From Methanococcoides seepicolus (GTDB taxonomy: Archaea > Halobacteriota > Methanosarcinia > Methanosarcinales > Methanosarcinaceae), in the NCBI RefSeq assembly GCF_023684405.1, contig NZ_JAGSOI010000003.1, forward strand, positions 1-64,000: 64,000 nucleotides of DNA, written 5' to 3'. How positions within the stretch are numbered: the first letter of the stretch is position 1; the number at the start of each line of letters is the position of its first letter. The notes under the pieces are model-generated. The model saw only the letters and a list, made by a program, of their open reading frames with translations. It was not told where the DNA came from and searched no databases. Shown one piece after another: positions 44,363 through 53,429 of the stretch. A program made the position numbers and the translations under genes.

Positions 44363-44397
44363 CTTACATTTTTTCGATTTAAGAACATTTATGCAAT

Positions 44398-45267
44398 ATG
44401 AGTTCAATTCAATTTCTTATGAAACTGAATAAAATTGACTGGAACGATGTCTGGAAAGAACAGATGAGGATTTATAATGAGGTGGAGGGAACTCTGGAAA
44501 AAGTTGATATCTGGGAAAGTAAGGAAAATGCCAGAAGATACTGGGAAATGTCACAGAACAAGGGTGCTGACCGCATTGAACAGACTTTGAGTGAGCTCGA
44601 TCTTAAAGCTGATTCGCGCGTTCTTGATATTGGTTCCGGGCCAGGTGCTCTTGCAATCCCGATCTCAAAACGTGTTCGGGAAGTGGTTGCAGTTGAACCC
44701 TCGGACGGGATGATGTCAGTATTGCAGGAAAATCTCGAGGAGCTGGGGATCAGCAATGTCAAGTGCATTCACAAAGGCTGGGAAGATCTCGATATTGATG
44801 AACTTGGTGGAAAGTTCGATGTCATCATTGCTTCTTATTCGCTGAATGTGCCCGATATAAGGCAAACGTTCGAACAGATACAGGCGGTTTCCAGTGGTTC
44901 TGTTTATGTTTACTGGTTTGCAGGGGAAACATCCTGGGATGATCAATACCGTGCCATATGGCCTGCTCTGCATAATGAGGAGTATCACAGTTCCCCGAAA
45001 TGCAATATCATGTACAATGTCCTTTATAATATGGGTATATTCCCCAATATGGAGGTATTCCCCATGCAGAGAAGTATGACCTTTTCTTCCATGGACGAAG
45101 CGGTCAAACACTATGTTCCGCATTATAGGGCATACACTGATGCACAGGTCTCAATACTCAGGGAATATCTGAAAGAGATCCTGCCTGTCAATGAAGATGG
45201 TTCTATACTGCACTTTGGGGATACCACGCGGGTCAGGATGTGGTGGGACAACGCTTCTGATGATTGA
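44398..45267 (+). CDS. Class I SAM-dependent methyltransferase
   Basis: A 289-residue methyltransferase of unknown substrate. Motif I is VLDIGSGPGALAIPI (about 75-89), the acidic loop VVAVEPSDGM, and motif IV FDVIIASYSLNV. N-terminal helices KIDWNDVWKEQMRIY resemble methyltransferases of the UbiE/ArsM kind with a helical lid, and WWDN near the end is aromatic. Start ATG 44398 or ATG 44419; no ribosome site at either. It ends 7 bases from the convergent MATE gene. Confidence 0.85.
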   Translation: MSSIQFLMKLNKIDWNDVWKEQMRIYNEVEGTLEKVDIWESKENARRYWEMSQNKGADRIEQTLSELDLKADSRVLDIGSGPGALAIPISKRVREVVAVEPSDGMMSVLQENLEELGISNVKCIHKGWEDLDIDELGGKFDVIIASYSLNVPDIRQTFEQIQAVSSGSVYVYWFAGETSWDDQYRAIWPALHNEEYHSSPKCNIMYNVLYNMGIFPNMEVFPMQRSMTFSSMDEAVKHYVPHYRAYTDAQVSILREYLKEILPVNEDGSILHFGDTTRVRMWWDNASDD

Positions 45268-45274
45268 AAAAGGT

Positions 45275-46642
45275 TCAGGAAAGATCCGGATGTATATCCT
45301 TTTTGAAAAGACTGTATTCCTTTGCCAGCATGACGAAGGTCACCAGAAAAGACAGTCCGTCAGATAATGGGAACGCCATCCATACTCCCTGAAGTTCAAA
45401 GAAACGAGGAAGTATAAGGACAAGCGGTATCAGGAAAAGCACCTGTCTGCTGATCGACAGGAAAAATGCTGGTTTCGCTTTTCCCAATGTCTGATATATG
45501 GATGCTCCTACTATCTGGAATCCGACCAGGGGTAGTGCAAGTGCCATTATCCTCATTGCTGCTTTTCCTGCCTCTATCAACTGTTGGTCAGTGGTGAATA
45601 TGCTGAACAACTGGTTTGGGAATATGAAGAGCAGTAAGAACCCTGCAATTGATACCACTGTAGTTATTTTCATGGCCAATGCTGTAGAACTGATGACCCT
45701 TTCGTAGTTCTTTGCACCATAATTGAACCCCACTATAGGTTGTAAACCCTGCACAATGCCTATCATTGGCATGAAAGTGAACATGAACAATCTATTAACG
45801 ACACCAAATACTGCTATCGGGATATCTCCTCCGTAAACAGCAAGCACATTGTTTATCACTATCACCATAAGGCTGCCCGATGCACTTCTTGCAAATGAGG
45901 ACGTTCCGATGGTGACCATCTCTTTCAGTATCTCGGGGTGGGGTACGAAATACCTTATGTGGAAATGAAAACTGCTCATTCCCTTTGTGAAATAATATAG
46001 AATGTAGAGGGCACTTACCACCTGTGAAATAACGGTTGCAATAGCTGCACCTTTTATGCCCATATTCAGTCCAAAGATGAATATGGGGTCAAGGATTATG
46101 TTAAGCCCTGCTGATATTACCATTGTAAACATGGCCACTCTTGCATTTCCTTCCGCACGAACAATGTTATTTAGTGTCATGGAAAATGCAAAGAATATCG
46201 TGCCGTAGAGGATTATCTTTGTATAATCGTATGCAAAAGGCATGATCGTTTCTGTGGCACCGAACATTCTCAGCAGGGGTTCAATGTAAATGACACCTAA
46301 TATCGTCATAACGATGCTAAGTGCAAGTATGGCAGTTATGGCGTTTCCGAGTGCGATATCTGCACGTTCGTGTATCCTTGCACCTAAGCTTCTGGAGATA
46401 ATGGACGCACTTCCTATGCCTATTGTGAGTGCTATTCCCATGATTATCATCTGGATCGGGAATGCAATGGTTATCCCTGCAATACCCTGTACACTTTCCG
46501 CTCCAAGTGCCCGTCCTACGAAAATAGTATCTACAAGACTATAGAGGGCCTGGACTATCATTCCAACGGTCGCAGGCAGTGAAAGCTTAAAAAGGACCTT
46601 TTTAATGCTATCTTCTGAAAGCATTCTGGATCTCTCGTTCAT
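45275..46642 (-). CDS. MATE-family multidrug/efflux transporter
   Basis: A 455-residue twelve-helix MATE exporter, driving out organic cations with Na+ or H+. The N-terminal LSLPATVGMIVQALYSLVDTIFVG is the family signature region; internal helices repeat as two six-helix halves. Start ATG 46642 with GAGGAAATACCT ahead. Divergent from the UbiA prenyltransferase gene across a 180-base region with two inverted repeats. Confidence 0.93.
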   Translation of the reverse strand: MNERSRMLSEDSIKKVLFKLSLPATVGMIVQALYSLVDTIFVGRALGAESVQGIAGITIAFPIQMIIMGIALTIGIGSASIISRSLGARIHERADIALGNAITAILALSIVMTILGVIYIEPLLRMFGATETIMPFAYDYTKIILYGTIFFAFSMTLNNIVRAEGNARVAMFTMVISAGLNIILDPIFIFGLNMGIKGAAIATVISQVVSALYILYYFTKGMSSFHFHIRYFVPHPEILKEMVTIGTSSFARSASGSLMVIVINNVLAVYGGDIPIAVFGVVNRLFMFTFMPMIGIVQGLQPIVGFNYGAKNYERVISSTALAMKITTVVSIAGFLLLFIFPNQLFSIFTTDQQLIEAGKAAMRIMALALPLVGFQIVGASIYQTLGKAKPAFFLSISRQVLFLIPLVLILPRFFELQGVWMAFPLSDGLSFLVTFVMLAKEYSLFKKDIHPDLS

Positions 46643-46749
46643 AGGTATTTCCTCAGAAGTCTGTGGGATGAAATGAAAACACCTTATAAATCAGTTCCGT
46701 ATTTATCTCTTTTAGTGTGACTTTTAGGATTATGACTTAACCAGTCGGC

Positions 46750-46785
46750 ACTACTAAAGTAGTTCAATGGTATAATAGTATACCA
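46750..46785. promoter_or_regulatory. Two inverted repeats between MATE and UbiA genes
   Basis: ACTACT-AA-AGTAGT (46750-46763) and TGGTATA-ATAG-TATACCA (46768-46785) lie side by side in the divergent region, 38 bases ahead of the UbiA start. The second resembles a TATA box embedded in a dyad. Likely a regulator binding site. Confidence 0.55.
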
Positions 46786-46822
46786 AATTACTAATATCAG
46801 GAAGTTGTGCAATTTTATATCC

Positions 46823-47746
46823 ATGGGTGAAAAAACATCTTTCTCATTAGATAATGTCAGATTTCCGAAAAACAACCAAAATTCATACCATTTCCCGGAC
46901 ATTTCAAGTCTGTGGCCAACGCTACACCTTTTGAACAGTTCTACACTGGTGTCGATTTCCGGCGCTTTAAGGATATACCTTGCTTTCCTTTTGCTGCAGT
47001 TGCAATTCAATATCCTTTCCTGTATAGGTGGCGGCCTGGTGGTATATTCTGTCTATACTCTCGATCGTGCACTTGATTCTGAGGAAGATGCGGTGAACAG
47101 GTCTGAGCTTACTGGGGCAAGAAGGGATATTGCACTTTTTGCATCAGTGCTGACATTCCTTATTGGTGCTTATTTCCTGTTCCTTGACGGTTTATTGCTT
47201 CTTGCTTTTTTGCCCCTGGTGACCGGTTTCCTTTACAGTAAAGGGATCAAGGTCGGAACACATCATCTCAAGCTCAAAGGCGGTCTCGGTGTGAAAAATC
47301 TGGTTGTCGGCATAACATGGGGTGCATTCATTGCCGGTATTGCAGGTTGGTATGCAGAAAGCATATTGCCGGTGTTTGCTGTATTCCTTTATTTTGGGTG
47401 CAAACTTTTCGTAAACTCTTCAGTGTATGATTTCAAAGATCTCAAAGGCGATGCACTGGCAGGAATAAAAACACTTCCTGTAAGTCTTGGCGAACAAAAG
47501 ACACGTGACATCCTTCTGGGTATCCACTTATTCTCTCATTCACTTCTGTCAATTCTGATAATGTCAGGTCTTATTGCCTATGAGCCGATGGTGCTGGTCT
47601 ACAGCTTCATTGCTGGTATCGTCTGTATCGATCGCTTTGCAGCACCGGTTGAAAAAGAGTCAAAGAACAGGTTGTACAAACGACTGTTCGTTGTGGATGG
47701 CGAATCGAGTATGGTAGTAGGTCTAAGAGCAATTATGGGAGTTTGA
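46823..47746 (+). CDS. UbiA-family prenyltransferase
   Basis: A 307-residue membrane prenyltransferase with about eight helices. The first aspartate-rich region is YTLDRALDSEED (about 79-90), rather divergent from the NDxxDxxxD norm, and the second is YDFKDLKGD, the usual DxxxD. Members transfer isoprenoid chains to quinone-like, lipid or haem acceptors; the acceptor here is unknown. ATG 46823 is chosen over TTG 46805. No biosynthetic partner is adjacent, although mevalonate genes lie 7 kb away. Confidence 0.88.
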   Translation: MGEKTSFSLDNVRFPKNNQNSYHFPDISSLWPTLHLLNSSTLVSISGALRIYLAFLLLQLQFNILSCIGGGLVVYSVYTLDRALDSEEDAVNRSELTGARRDIALFASVLTFLIGAYFLFLDGLLLLAFLPLVTGFLYSKGIKVGTHHLKLKGGLGVKNLVVGITWGAFIAGIAGWYAESILPVFAVFLYFGCKLFVNSSVYDFKDLKGDALAGIKTLPVSLGEQKTRDILLGIHLFSHSLLSILIMSGLIAYEPMVLVYSFIAGIVCIDRFAAPVEKESKNRLYKRLFVVDGESSMVVGLRAIMGV

Positions 47747-47762
47747 TTGTATGGAAGGGATG

Positions 47763-48563
47763 TTAAAGGGATTTGATCTCCTTTGCTTTCTCTTTATAAT
47801 GCTCAAATAGTTCTTTTCCCCATTTGACGGCAGCTTTGTCGTGTCCTATTAAATCGTTTTGTGGGTCATATGTTCCGTTCTTGAAGAACAATGACATGGA
47901 AAAGAACTGGTCGGTTACAACGAATGCGACCTTTGCTTCATCGATCAGGTAGAGCTTTGTATTATCAGAGTTCAGATACGTCTCTAGTGAATCTCTGTAT
48001 TCGTTCTTCACCTTTTCAAAAACATTTTTTGTCAAAACGAGCTTTGTAGGAACATCATTTTTGGCGAGACTGACAAAGAATTCCGGATATCTTGGGATAA
48101 AGATGGTGGAAACCCCATATATCTCGCTTGAGTTATTGATGTCATCAAGAAAATTCTTATGGGAATCATATATGTTTTCCAGACCTTCCTGGTGGACAGA
48201 ACATTCACCAAGGTCACCGATCCTATCAAGAAGCTTTTGTGGTATTCCATCAAGTAAGTGTTCTTTCCAGAAATCTTCGTTCCTTTCGATGGCATCAAGG
48301 GTTTTTATCAGTGGTTTTAGATACTTGGATGCCACTCTTCCGATTGGTGTAATGTAGTACTTTTTTTCATCTTTACATATAAGGTTTGAAGCTTCCATCT
48401 CTTTTATTCGGGGTGATATCTCTGGCGAGCTCACCTTGAAATAATCCTTTATTTGTGATAATGTACGAGGTTCTTCTTCTATGAAGAAAAGAAGGTCTTT
48501 TCTTTTTTCTGAAAATGTGAGAACGCTTAGCAATCCACTTGATTTCATTTCCCTTAGCTCCAT
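47763..48563 (-). CDS. FilR1-like winged-helix transcriptional regulator
   Basis: A 266-residue methanogen regulator: N-terminal winged helix (about 8-75, EEEPRTLSQIKDYFKVSSPEI) and a FilR1/DUF1724-type middle and C-terminal sensing domain (IFIPRYPEFFVSLAKNDVP, then FFSMSLFFKNGTYDPQNDLIGHD). Such regulators occur in multiple copies in Methanosarcinaceae and some control methyltransferase genes. ATG 48563 or ATG 48548; GGAG precedes the second. It faces the purH terminator across a 279-base AT-rich gap. Target unknown. Confidence 0.9.
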   Translation of the reverse strand: MELREMKSSGLLSVLTFSEKRKDLLFFIEEEPRTLSQIKDYFKVSSPEISPRIKEMEASNLICKDEKKYYITPIGRVASKYLKPLIKTLDAIERNEDFWKEHLLDGIPQKLLDRIGDLGECSVHQEGLENIYDSHKNFLDDINNSSEIYGVSTIFIPRYPEFFVSLAKNDVPTKLVLTKNVFEKVKNEYRDSLETYLNSDNTKLYLIDEAKVAFVVTDQFFSMSLFFKNGTYDPQNDLIGHDKAAVKWGKELFEHYKEKAKEIKSL

Positions 48564-48842
48564 AGTGTTGGGTGTACCGATTGCATATATAATTGGTGGG
48601 ACACTTTTTAAATATTTACTTTCACATACTTGTATTTTTTAAAACCCTGTCTTCCTTTTTTTCTAAGTTTTGATAAAAATACAACTTATAGGTCCGTATT
48701 AATGGCTCCTACTCCCATACTCGCCAAATATACAAATCCAATTAATATTAAATTTATTATAAATATATACTGATATGTGTTGTGGCAGAATAAGTCCTAA
48801 AAAAGAAGCGAATGTGTGCAAAAGCACACATCCGGGATCTGA
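48564..48842. other. Gap between purH end and FilR1 regulator
   Basis: 279 bases, no supported gene. It holds the purH terminator (48812-48831) and an AT-rich stretch with TATA-like sequences suited to the regulator promoter. A 23-codon plus-strand frame at 48702 has no ribosome site and is dismissed. Confidence 0.6.
48812..48831 (-). terminator. purH terminator
   Basis: ATGTGTGC, loop AAAA, GCACACAT is a perfect 8-bp stem 12 bases after the purH stop. On the minus strand it is followed by TCGCTTCTTTTTTAGG. Confidence 0.78.
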
Positions 48843-50459
48843 TTAGTGTAGGAAGTGTCTCATTCCAGTGAACACCATTGAGATGTTCAGACGATTTGCA
48901 GTAGCTATGACCTCATCGTCCCTTATGGAACCGCCTGGTGAAATTATGTATCTTATCTTGCTTTCATCAGAATAGATTATACTGTCATCGAATGGGAAGA
49001 ACGCATCAGATGCCATGACCGACTCTGAAAGTATTGATTGCCAGTATTCTTCAAAGCTCATATCCGGCTTTTCCCTTTCATAGATGATCTCAAGGTTCTC
49101 TTTTGCTTTTGTTGCTGCAAGTTTGCGTATGGAATCAACACGGTTTGGCTGTCCTGCTCCCATTGCTATCATAACGTAGCATCCGTCCTTGTATTCGTAT
49201 GCAAGTGTCACGGAATTGGATTTTGTGCTCTTGCAGGCGCAAATACAGAATTCGGACAGTCCGCGTTTCTCTTCAGGGTATGCAGTTTCAGTAACACAGT
49301 CCCACTTCTCGTAAAGCCCGATGTTCCTTGTCTGTTTCAGCATTCCGCCGATCACATATTTGTATGTGGTCTCGGTATCAAATGCATCATTGAACTGTGG
49401 CAATTCAAGAAGGCGAAGATTTGAGCTCTTATCTTTCAGATATTCAAGGGCATCATGCTCGAATCCTGGTGCGAGTATGATCTCCACGAACTTACCCTTG
49501 AGGAACTCTGCGGATTCAAGGTCGAAAACGGTATTGGTGCAAATTATACTGCCAAATGCGGATATGGGGTCGCCGTCCCACGCATGCTGCAAAGCTTCGC
49601 AAAGAGTGTTACCGGTTGCCAGTCCGCATGGGTTGTTGTGTTTAACAATGGCAACTGCGGGGTTTTTGTTGCCTACCTCTTTGATGGTCTGGAGTGCATT
49701 GTCCGCATCTACATAGTTGTTGTACGAAAGTTCCTTTCCATGCAATTGTTTTGCATTTGAGAGTGCAGGACCAATGATCGCCTCATCTTTATAGAATGTA
49801 GCTTCCTGATGCCAGTTCTCTCCATATCTGAGCTTTGTACCCTCAGTGAAGTTCATACGCAGGACATCTTCATCGAGGAGGGTCTTGCTCAGGTACGTAT
49901 CAATATTGCTGTCATAATTTGCAGTGTGCCTGAATACTTTGACCGCAAGTTTCTCGCGGGTGGTGTCAGAGACCACGCCGGCAGACCTCAATTCCTTGAG
50001 GACTTCTCCATAGTCTTCAGGGTCTGATATTACTGTTACAGACTTGTAGTTCTTAGCGGCAGAACGAAGTAAGGTTGGTCCTCCGATATCGATGTTCTCG
50101 ATAGCTTCGTCAAGGTTCACACCCTCTTTCGAGACTGTTATCTCGAAGGGGTAAAGATTGACAGCTACCATGTCGATAAGCTCGATGGATTCCTTCTCAG
50201 CTTCTCCCATGTGTTCAAGATTTCCTCTCATACACAGCAATCCGCCGTGTATTCTTGGGTGGAGTGTTTTTACACGTCCTCCCATCATTTCAGGGAAACC
50301 GGTAACTTCTGAGACGTCGATCGTCTCAATACCCGCATCGCGAAGCATCTTCGCAGTTCCGCCAGTCGATATAATCTCTATGTTCAGTTGCTCTAGTCCC
50401 CGTGCGAAATCCACGATTCCAGTTTTGTCAGAGACGCTTAGCAGTGCCCTTTTTACCAA
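48843..50459 (-). CDS. purH: Bifunctional AICAR formyltransferase / IMP cyclohydrolase
   Basis: Last two steps of purine synthesis. The N-terminal IMP cyclohydrolase domain shows RALLSVSDKTGI, STGGTAKML, GRVKTLHPRIHGG and the C-terminal transformylase domain shows LSYNNYVDADNAL, VKHNNPCGLA and DAFFPFDDSI. It is full length at 538 residues. The start is TTG 50459 with GGTGATTTT ahead. It stands alone, without other pur genes, and ends at a strong hairpin terminator. Confidence 0.96.
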   Translation of the reverse strand: MVKRALLSVSDKTGIVDFARGLEQLNIEIISTGGTAKMLRDAGIETIDVSEVTGFPEMMGGRVKTLHPRIHGGLLCMRGNLEHMGEAEKESIELIDMVAVNLYPFEITVSKEGVNLDEAIENIDIGGPTLLRSAAKNYKSVTVISDPEDYGEVLKELRSAGVVSDTTREKLAVKVFRHTANYDSNIDTYLSKTLLDEDVLRMNFTEGTKLRYGENWHQEATFYKDEAIIGPALSNAKQLHGKELSYNNYVDADNALQTIKEVGNKNPAVAIVKHNNPCGLATGNTLCEALQHAWDGDPISAFGSIICTNTVFDLESAEFLKGKFVEIILAPGFEHDALEYLKDKSSNLRLLELPQFNDAFDTETTYKYVIGGMLKQTRNIGLYEKWDCVTETAYPEEKRGLSEFCICACKSTKSNSVTLAYEYKDGCYVMIAMGAGQPNRVDSIRKLAATKAKENLEIIYEREKPDMSFEEYWQSILSESVMASDAFFPFDDSIIYSDESKIRYIISPGGSIRDDEVIATANRLNISMVFTGMRHFLH

Positions 50460-50534
50460 AAAATCACCAAGTTAGATTGTTATATATGTTGTATAAATGT
50501 TCTGGTTGGCCATTATGACCGTCAATTCCAAAGT

Positions 50535-52436
50535 TCACCCAAATTTCACAACCGGGCAAATTGTAACACAAGCACCACAATGAGTGCATTTACTGCTTAT
50601 GATCGCCTTTCCGTCTTCTATATTGATACAGTCTTTAGGACACTTTCCTACGCAGACCCCACACCCCATACATTTCAAAGACCGTCTTACAGCTCTTTCG
50701 ATCTGGGTCATGAACTCTCTTGCGTCTGTTTCGTTATTGCCTCTTGCAGTTACTGTCCCTGATGCGAATATCTGTGCACGGTCATCTTCGTGATGCACAG
50801 AAGCAACACCCTCGATATAGGCAACTTTACCTGCTGCACGGAGCAATCCGGTGGTTTCCAGAAGTTCCATGTCCAGTGCAATACCAAAACTGCCTTCAGC
50901 TGACATTCCACCTTCGCGGCATGGTCTGTATCCTGAGGTTACACTGAATTTCAGCTCACCTTTAACATCACTCTTTGGTATGATATTGATTCCCTTTTCC
51001 TCTGCTACTTTTGCAATAGCGGGTGGGAGGGTCTGCCATCTCCATAGTCCGTGCTCTACCCACTCTTTCGACAGTCCCATCTTCTCCGCATATTCAAGCA
51101 GATGGTCATTAAGTCGTTTTTCCAGCTCAGGATGTGTTTCTTTCAGCCTGTACAGGTCTGACAATGAGGACGATGGGCATAACCAGCATCCTATACGGTC
51201 GAATCCCCTCTCGTACATTACATTATAGGGTACACCGGTCTTGAAGATATAGAGCCAGACATGCATTGCTGTCCAGTCCTGTATGGGTGACGCTCCGATC
51301 TGGTTGCCTACCCACGGGTTCTTCCAGATCCGTTCACTGTTTGCCCTTGCAGCGGATTCGTACTTTCTCTGCCCGATAAAAGTGAGACAACCGTTCTCAT
51401 AATTGTCATTGATTATCTGTGCGATAGGTCCAAGTTTACAGACCTTGCAACACCAGCGTGCTTCCACTGAAGGAGGTCCGAAGTTCCCGACAGATTCCCA
51501 GAACGCTTCTCCTGCATTCTTTGTTCGAAGCGGGCGCTGATAATGATCCACTATGTCCTTCACATTCTCTATGGTTTCAGGGAATTCAAGCCCGGTGTCA
51601 GCGAAAAGGAGTTCGTAATCATCAAGGCACTCACTGACAAGCTGTAATACTGCAAGGCTGTCCTTTCCTCCTGAATAGGACACGCTAACCGGCCGTTTCA
51701 CAGTTTCATTGACCTGTTTGATGAATTGGTGTGCTTTATCCTCGAAGAGCTCAAGTATTTCGGAATTCGCTTTGACCGCATCATCCCATGTCTGTCCGCC
51801 TTCAGGCACATCTATCTTTTCGGGTTTGCCTTTCCATCTGTTCTTGACACCAACACCCTTTTTCTGCTCGATCATATCCGCACCGGTCATGCGTGCTCTT
51901 CCGACTGCAACGATCTCGCCTTCGGGTGTAAGTACAACGGTCTCGTCCGAGACCTGTATCTGTGGGTCGGCATCTACGATTCCCGGGGCCAGTACGCTTG
52001 CCCCTTTCAAGATAAAACTGACCGCACCGCTATCAAGCACTACCCAACCTTTCATCTCTTTCAGGTCCTTGCTTTCAAAAAGGCGTCTTGCACCGGCCAG
52101 TCTTGGCAGGAGTACCCACTTCAGGCTGTCCATTTCAAAACGGAAACTTGCAAGGACTTCACCATCAACGATCACTTCTTCCATTCTGTCATCGTAGGGT
52201 GCTTTGTTGAGTACCGCTAAGTGCCCTTCAGGTATCAGGGGTGCATTGAACTGTTCCAATGAAACTGTGTTTATATTGTCTATATCATACTGAAATGCTG
52301 GTCTGATGTCGCCAGGCGGTGTAACACCCACTTTCGTAGTTGCCTTGCCACAACTGCATTTTTTCCCGAGTACGGGGACATTACAGTCTTTACACCAGTG
52401 CAGAAGCAGTTTTCCCAGATATACAGGTTTTGACAT
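50535..52436 (-). CDS. Zinc ribbon-PUA-PAPS reductase-ferredoxin fusion protein
   Basis: A 633-residue multidomain protein. Domain order: zinc-ribbon (Cys15, Cys18, Cys27, Cys29); a PUA-like domain (about 135-205, VVLDSGAVSFILKGASVLAPG); a PAPS-reductase-type ATP-pyrophosphatase domain with PP loop SGGKDS (255-260) and the cysteines of ARWCCKVCKLGP; and a C-terminal 2x[4Fe-4S] ferredoxin (CMGCGVCVGKCPKDC, CTHCGACVTICP). PUA suggests an RNA substrate, so a sulfur- or adenylyl-transfer reaction on RNA is plausible, but sulfur assimilation is also possible. ATG 52436 has no ribosome site; the longer frame to 52508 is less likely. It follows the Cas4-like gene by 52 bases. Confidence 0.88.
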   Translation of the reverse strand: MSKPVYLGKLLLHWCKDCNVPVLGKKCSCGKATTKVGVTPPGDIRPAFQYDIDNINTVSLEQFNAPLIPEGHLAVLNKAPYDDRMEEVIVDGEVLASFRFEMDSLKWVLLPRLAGARRLFESKDLKEMKGWVVLDSGAVSFILKGASVLAPGIVDADPQIQVSDETVVLTPEGEIVAVGRARMTGADMIEQKKGVGVKNRWKGKPEKIDVPEGGQTWDDAVKANSEILELFEDKAHQFIKQVNETVKRPVSVSYSGGKDSLAVLQLVSECLDDYELLFADTGLEFPETIENVKDIVDHYQRPLRTKNAGEAFWESVGNFGPPSVEARWCCKVCKLGPIAQIINDNYENGCLTFIGQRKYESAARANSERIWKNPWVGNQIGASPIQDWTAMHVWLYIFKTGVPYNVMYERGFDRIGCWLCPSSSLSDLYRLKETHPELEKRLNDHLLEYAEKMGLSKEWVEHGLWRWQTLPPAIAKVAEEKGINIIPKSDVKGELKFSVTSGYRPCREGGMSAEGSFGIALDMELLETTGLLRAAGKVAYIEGVASVHHEDDRAQIFASGTVTARGNNETDAREFMTQIERAVRRSLKCMGCGVCVGKCPKDCINIEDGKAIISSKCTHCGACVTICPVVKFG

Positions 52437-52488
52437 TGTAGATGGACACTGGAAGAATACATAAATAGGTGTTGGGTGCTCGGATATC

Positions 52489-53307
52489 TTAGAAGAATTT
52501 AGAGGCAAGAGTGGACTTGGTTGTGCATAAATGTGTGAAATTACAATGTTCGCAGATCTTCCCTTCTTTACGTTCAGGTAGGTTTCCGTCTTTTATTCTG
52601 TCGACACGGTCGCGTATCTTAAGCACCTGTCTTCTATCCTCAGGTCTGACCTTCACTTTTCGTATCTTTCCTTCCTTTGCATATTCCACAAAACCGAACT
52701 CTACTATTTTCCCGCCGTTTTCCTCTACCAGCATTGAAAGAGCTGCAATATGTATCCTATCGTTTCCCCAAACTCCGTTTTCCGGGCATCTTCCGGTTCT
52801 GATGGAAAGGGGTACCATCCTTTCTCCATATTGTACTATGGCAGAAGGAATACCTGTCAGTTTCAATCTGTCAGAATGAAGTACAGGTTCCGTTCGATGA
52901 GGCATTATACTTTGTATGATGTCAACTTCGTTGCTCTTGAAGACCGCATCGGAAAGGTTTGTTGCAATATTATCAAGCAGTTCAAATACGTTCTTTTCAG
53001 CAGTCTCTATCACATTAAAAGGGACATTTTTTAGCTCAGTGGAGTAGATGAAGTCAAGTTCGCTCTTTACACGTTCGAATTGCGCACTAAGTTCTTCCAA
53101 AATGCTTTCTTTTGTGGGCTTTGCTTTTTTGATAACATCTGCATAACCCATGGCTAGCTCCTTTAACATCATATGTTCAATATATCCTGAACTGATGGTT
53201 GGCATAAGCTCCTGCTCTCTGTATGTATAATATACTTGTCTGGGACATTTTAAGTACAGAAGAAGTTCCGATACATTAGCATGCAATTTCAGATCTGCCA
53301 GGGACAT
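52489..53307 (-). CDS. Cas4-like protein with apparently inactive nuclease site
   Basis: A 272-residue protein with the Cas4/AddB iron-sulfur layout: Cys21 in LKCPRQVYY near the N terminus and Cys252, Cys255, Cys261 (CEHCNFTHLC) near the C terminus. The nuclease core between looks degraded: at the usual GxxD motif there is TGIPSAIV with Ser155; at the E-x-K motif there is LSIRTG with Ser168 and Arg170; and the usual Gln is His186 in DRIHIAAL. No CRISPR array or other cas gene is in the window. It starts at ATG 53307 without a ribosome site, divergent from the XRE regulator, across a 16-bp palindrome. Confidence 0.84.
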   Translation of the reverse strand: MSLADLKLHANVSELLLYLKCPRQVYYTYREQELMPTISSGYIEHMMLKELAMGYADVIKKAKPTKESILEELSAQFERVKSELDFIYSTELKNVPFNVIETAEKNVFELLDNIATNLSDAVFKSNEVDIIQSIMPHRTEPVLHSDRLKLTGIPSAIVQYGERMVPLSIRTGRCPENGVWGNDRIHIAALSMLVEENGGKIVEFGFVEYAKEGKIRKVKVRPEDRRQVLKIRDRVDRIKDGNLPERKEGKICEHCNFTHLCTTKSTLASKFF

Positions 53308-53363
53308 GGTTTATAACAGATTATCGGCATTTTATAAATAGTTGAACCATATAATAGGTTTTA

Positions 53364-53379
53364 TTCGACAATTGTCGAA
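53364..53379. promoter_or_regulatory. Perfect 16-bp palindrome TTCGACAATTGTCGAA
   Basis: A perfect dyad in the 122-base divergent region between the Cas4-like gene and the XRE regulator. It lies 66 bases upstream of the regulator start and just ahead of a TATA-like, itself palindromic, ACATATATATGT (53392-53403). Best read as the operator of the XRE regulator, acting on both sides. Confidence 0.7.
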
Positions 53380-53429
53380 AGAGCGTTCGGTACATATATA
53401 TGTGTGACACTCATACAGTTTATTGAAGC

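Noticed and set aside
52489-53307. Evidence of a CRISPR-Cas locus around the Cas4-like gene
   Set aside because: No repeat-spacer array and no cas1, cas2 or effector genes were found in the window.
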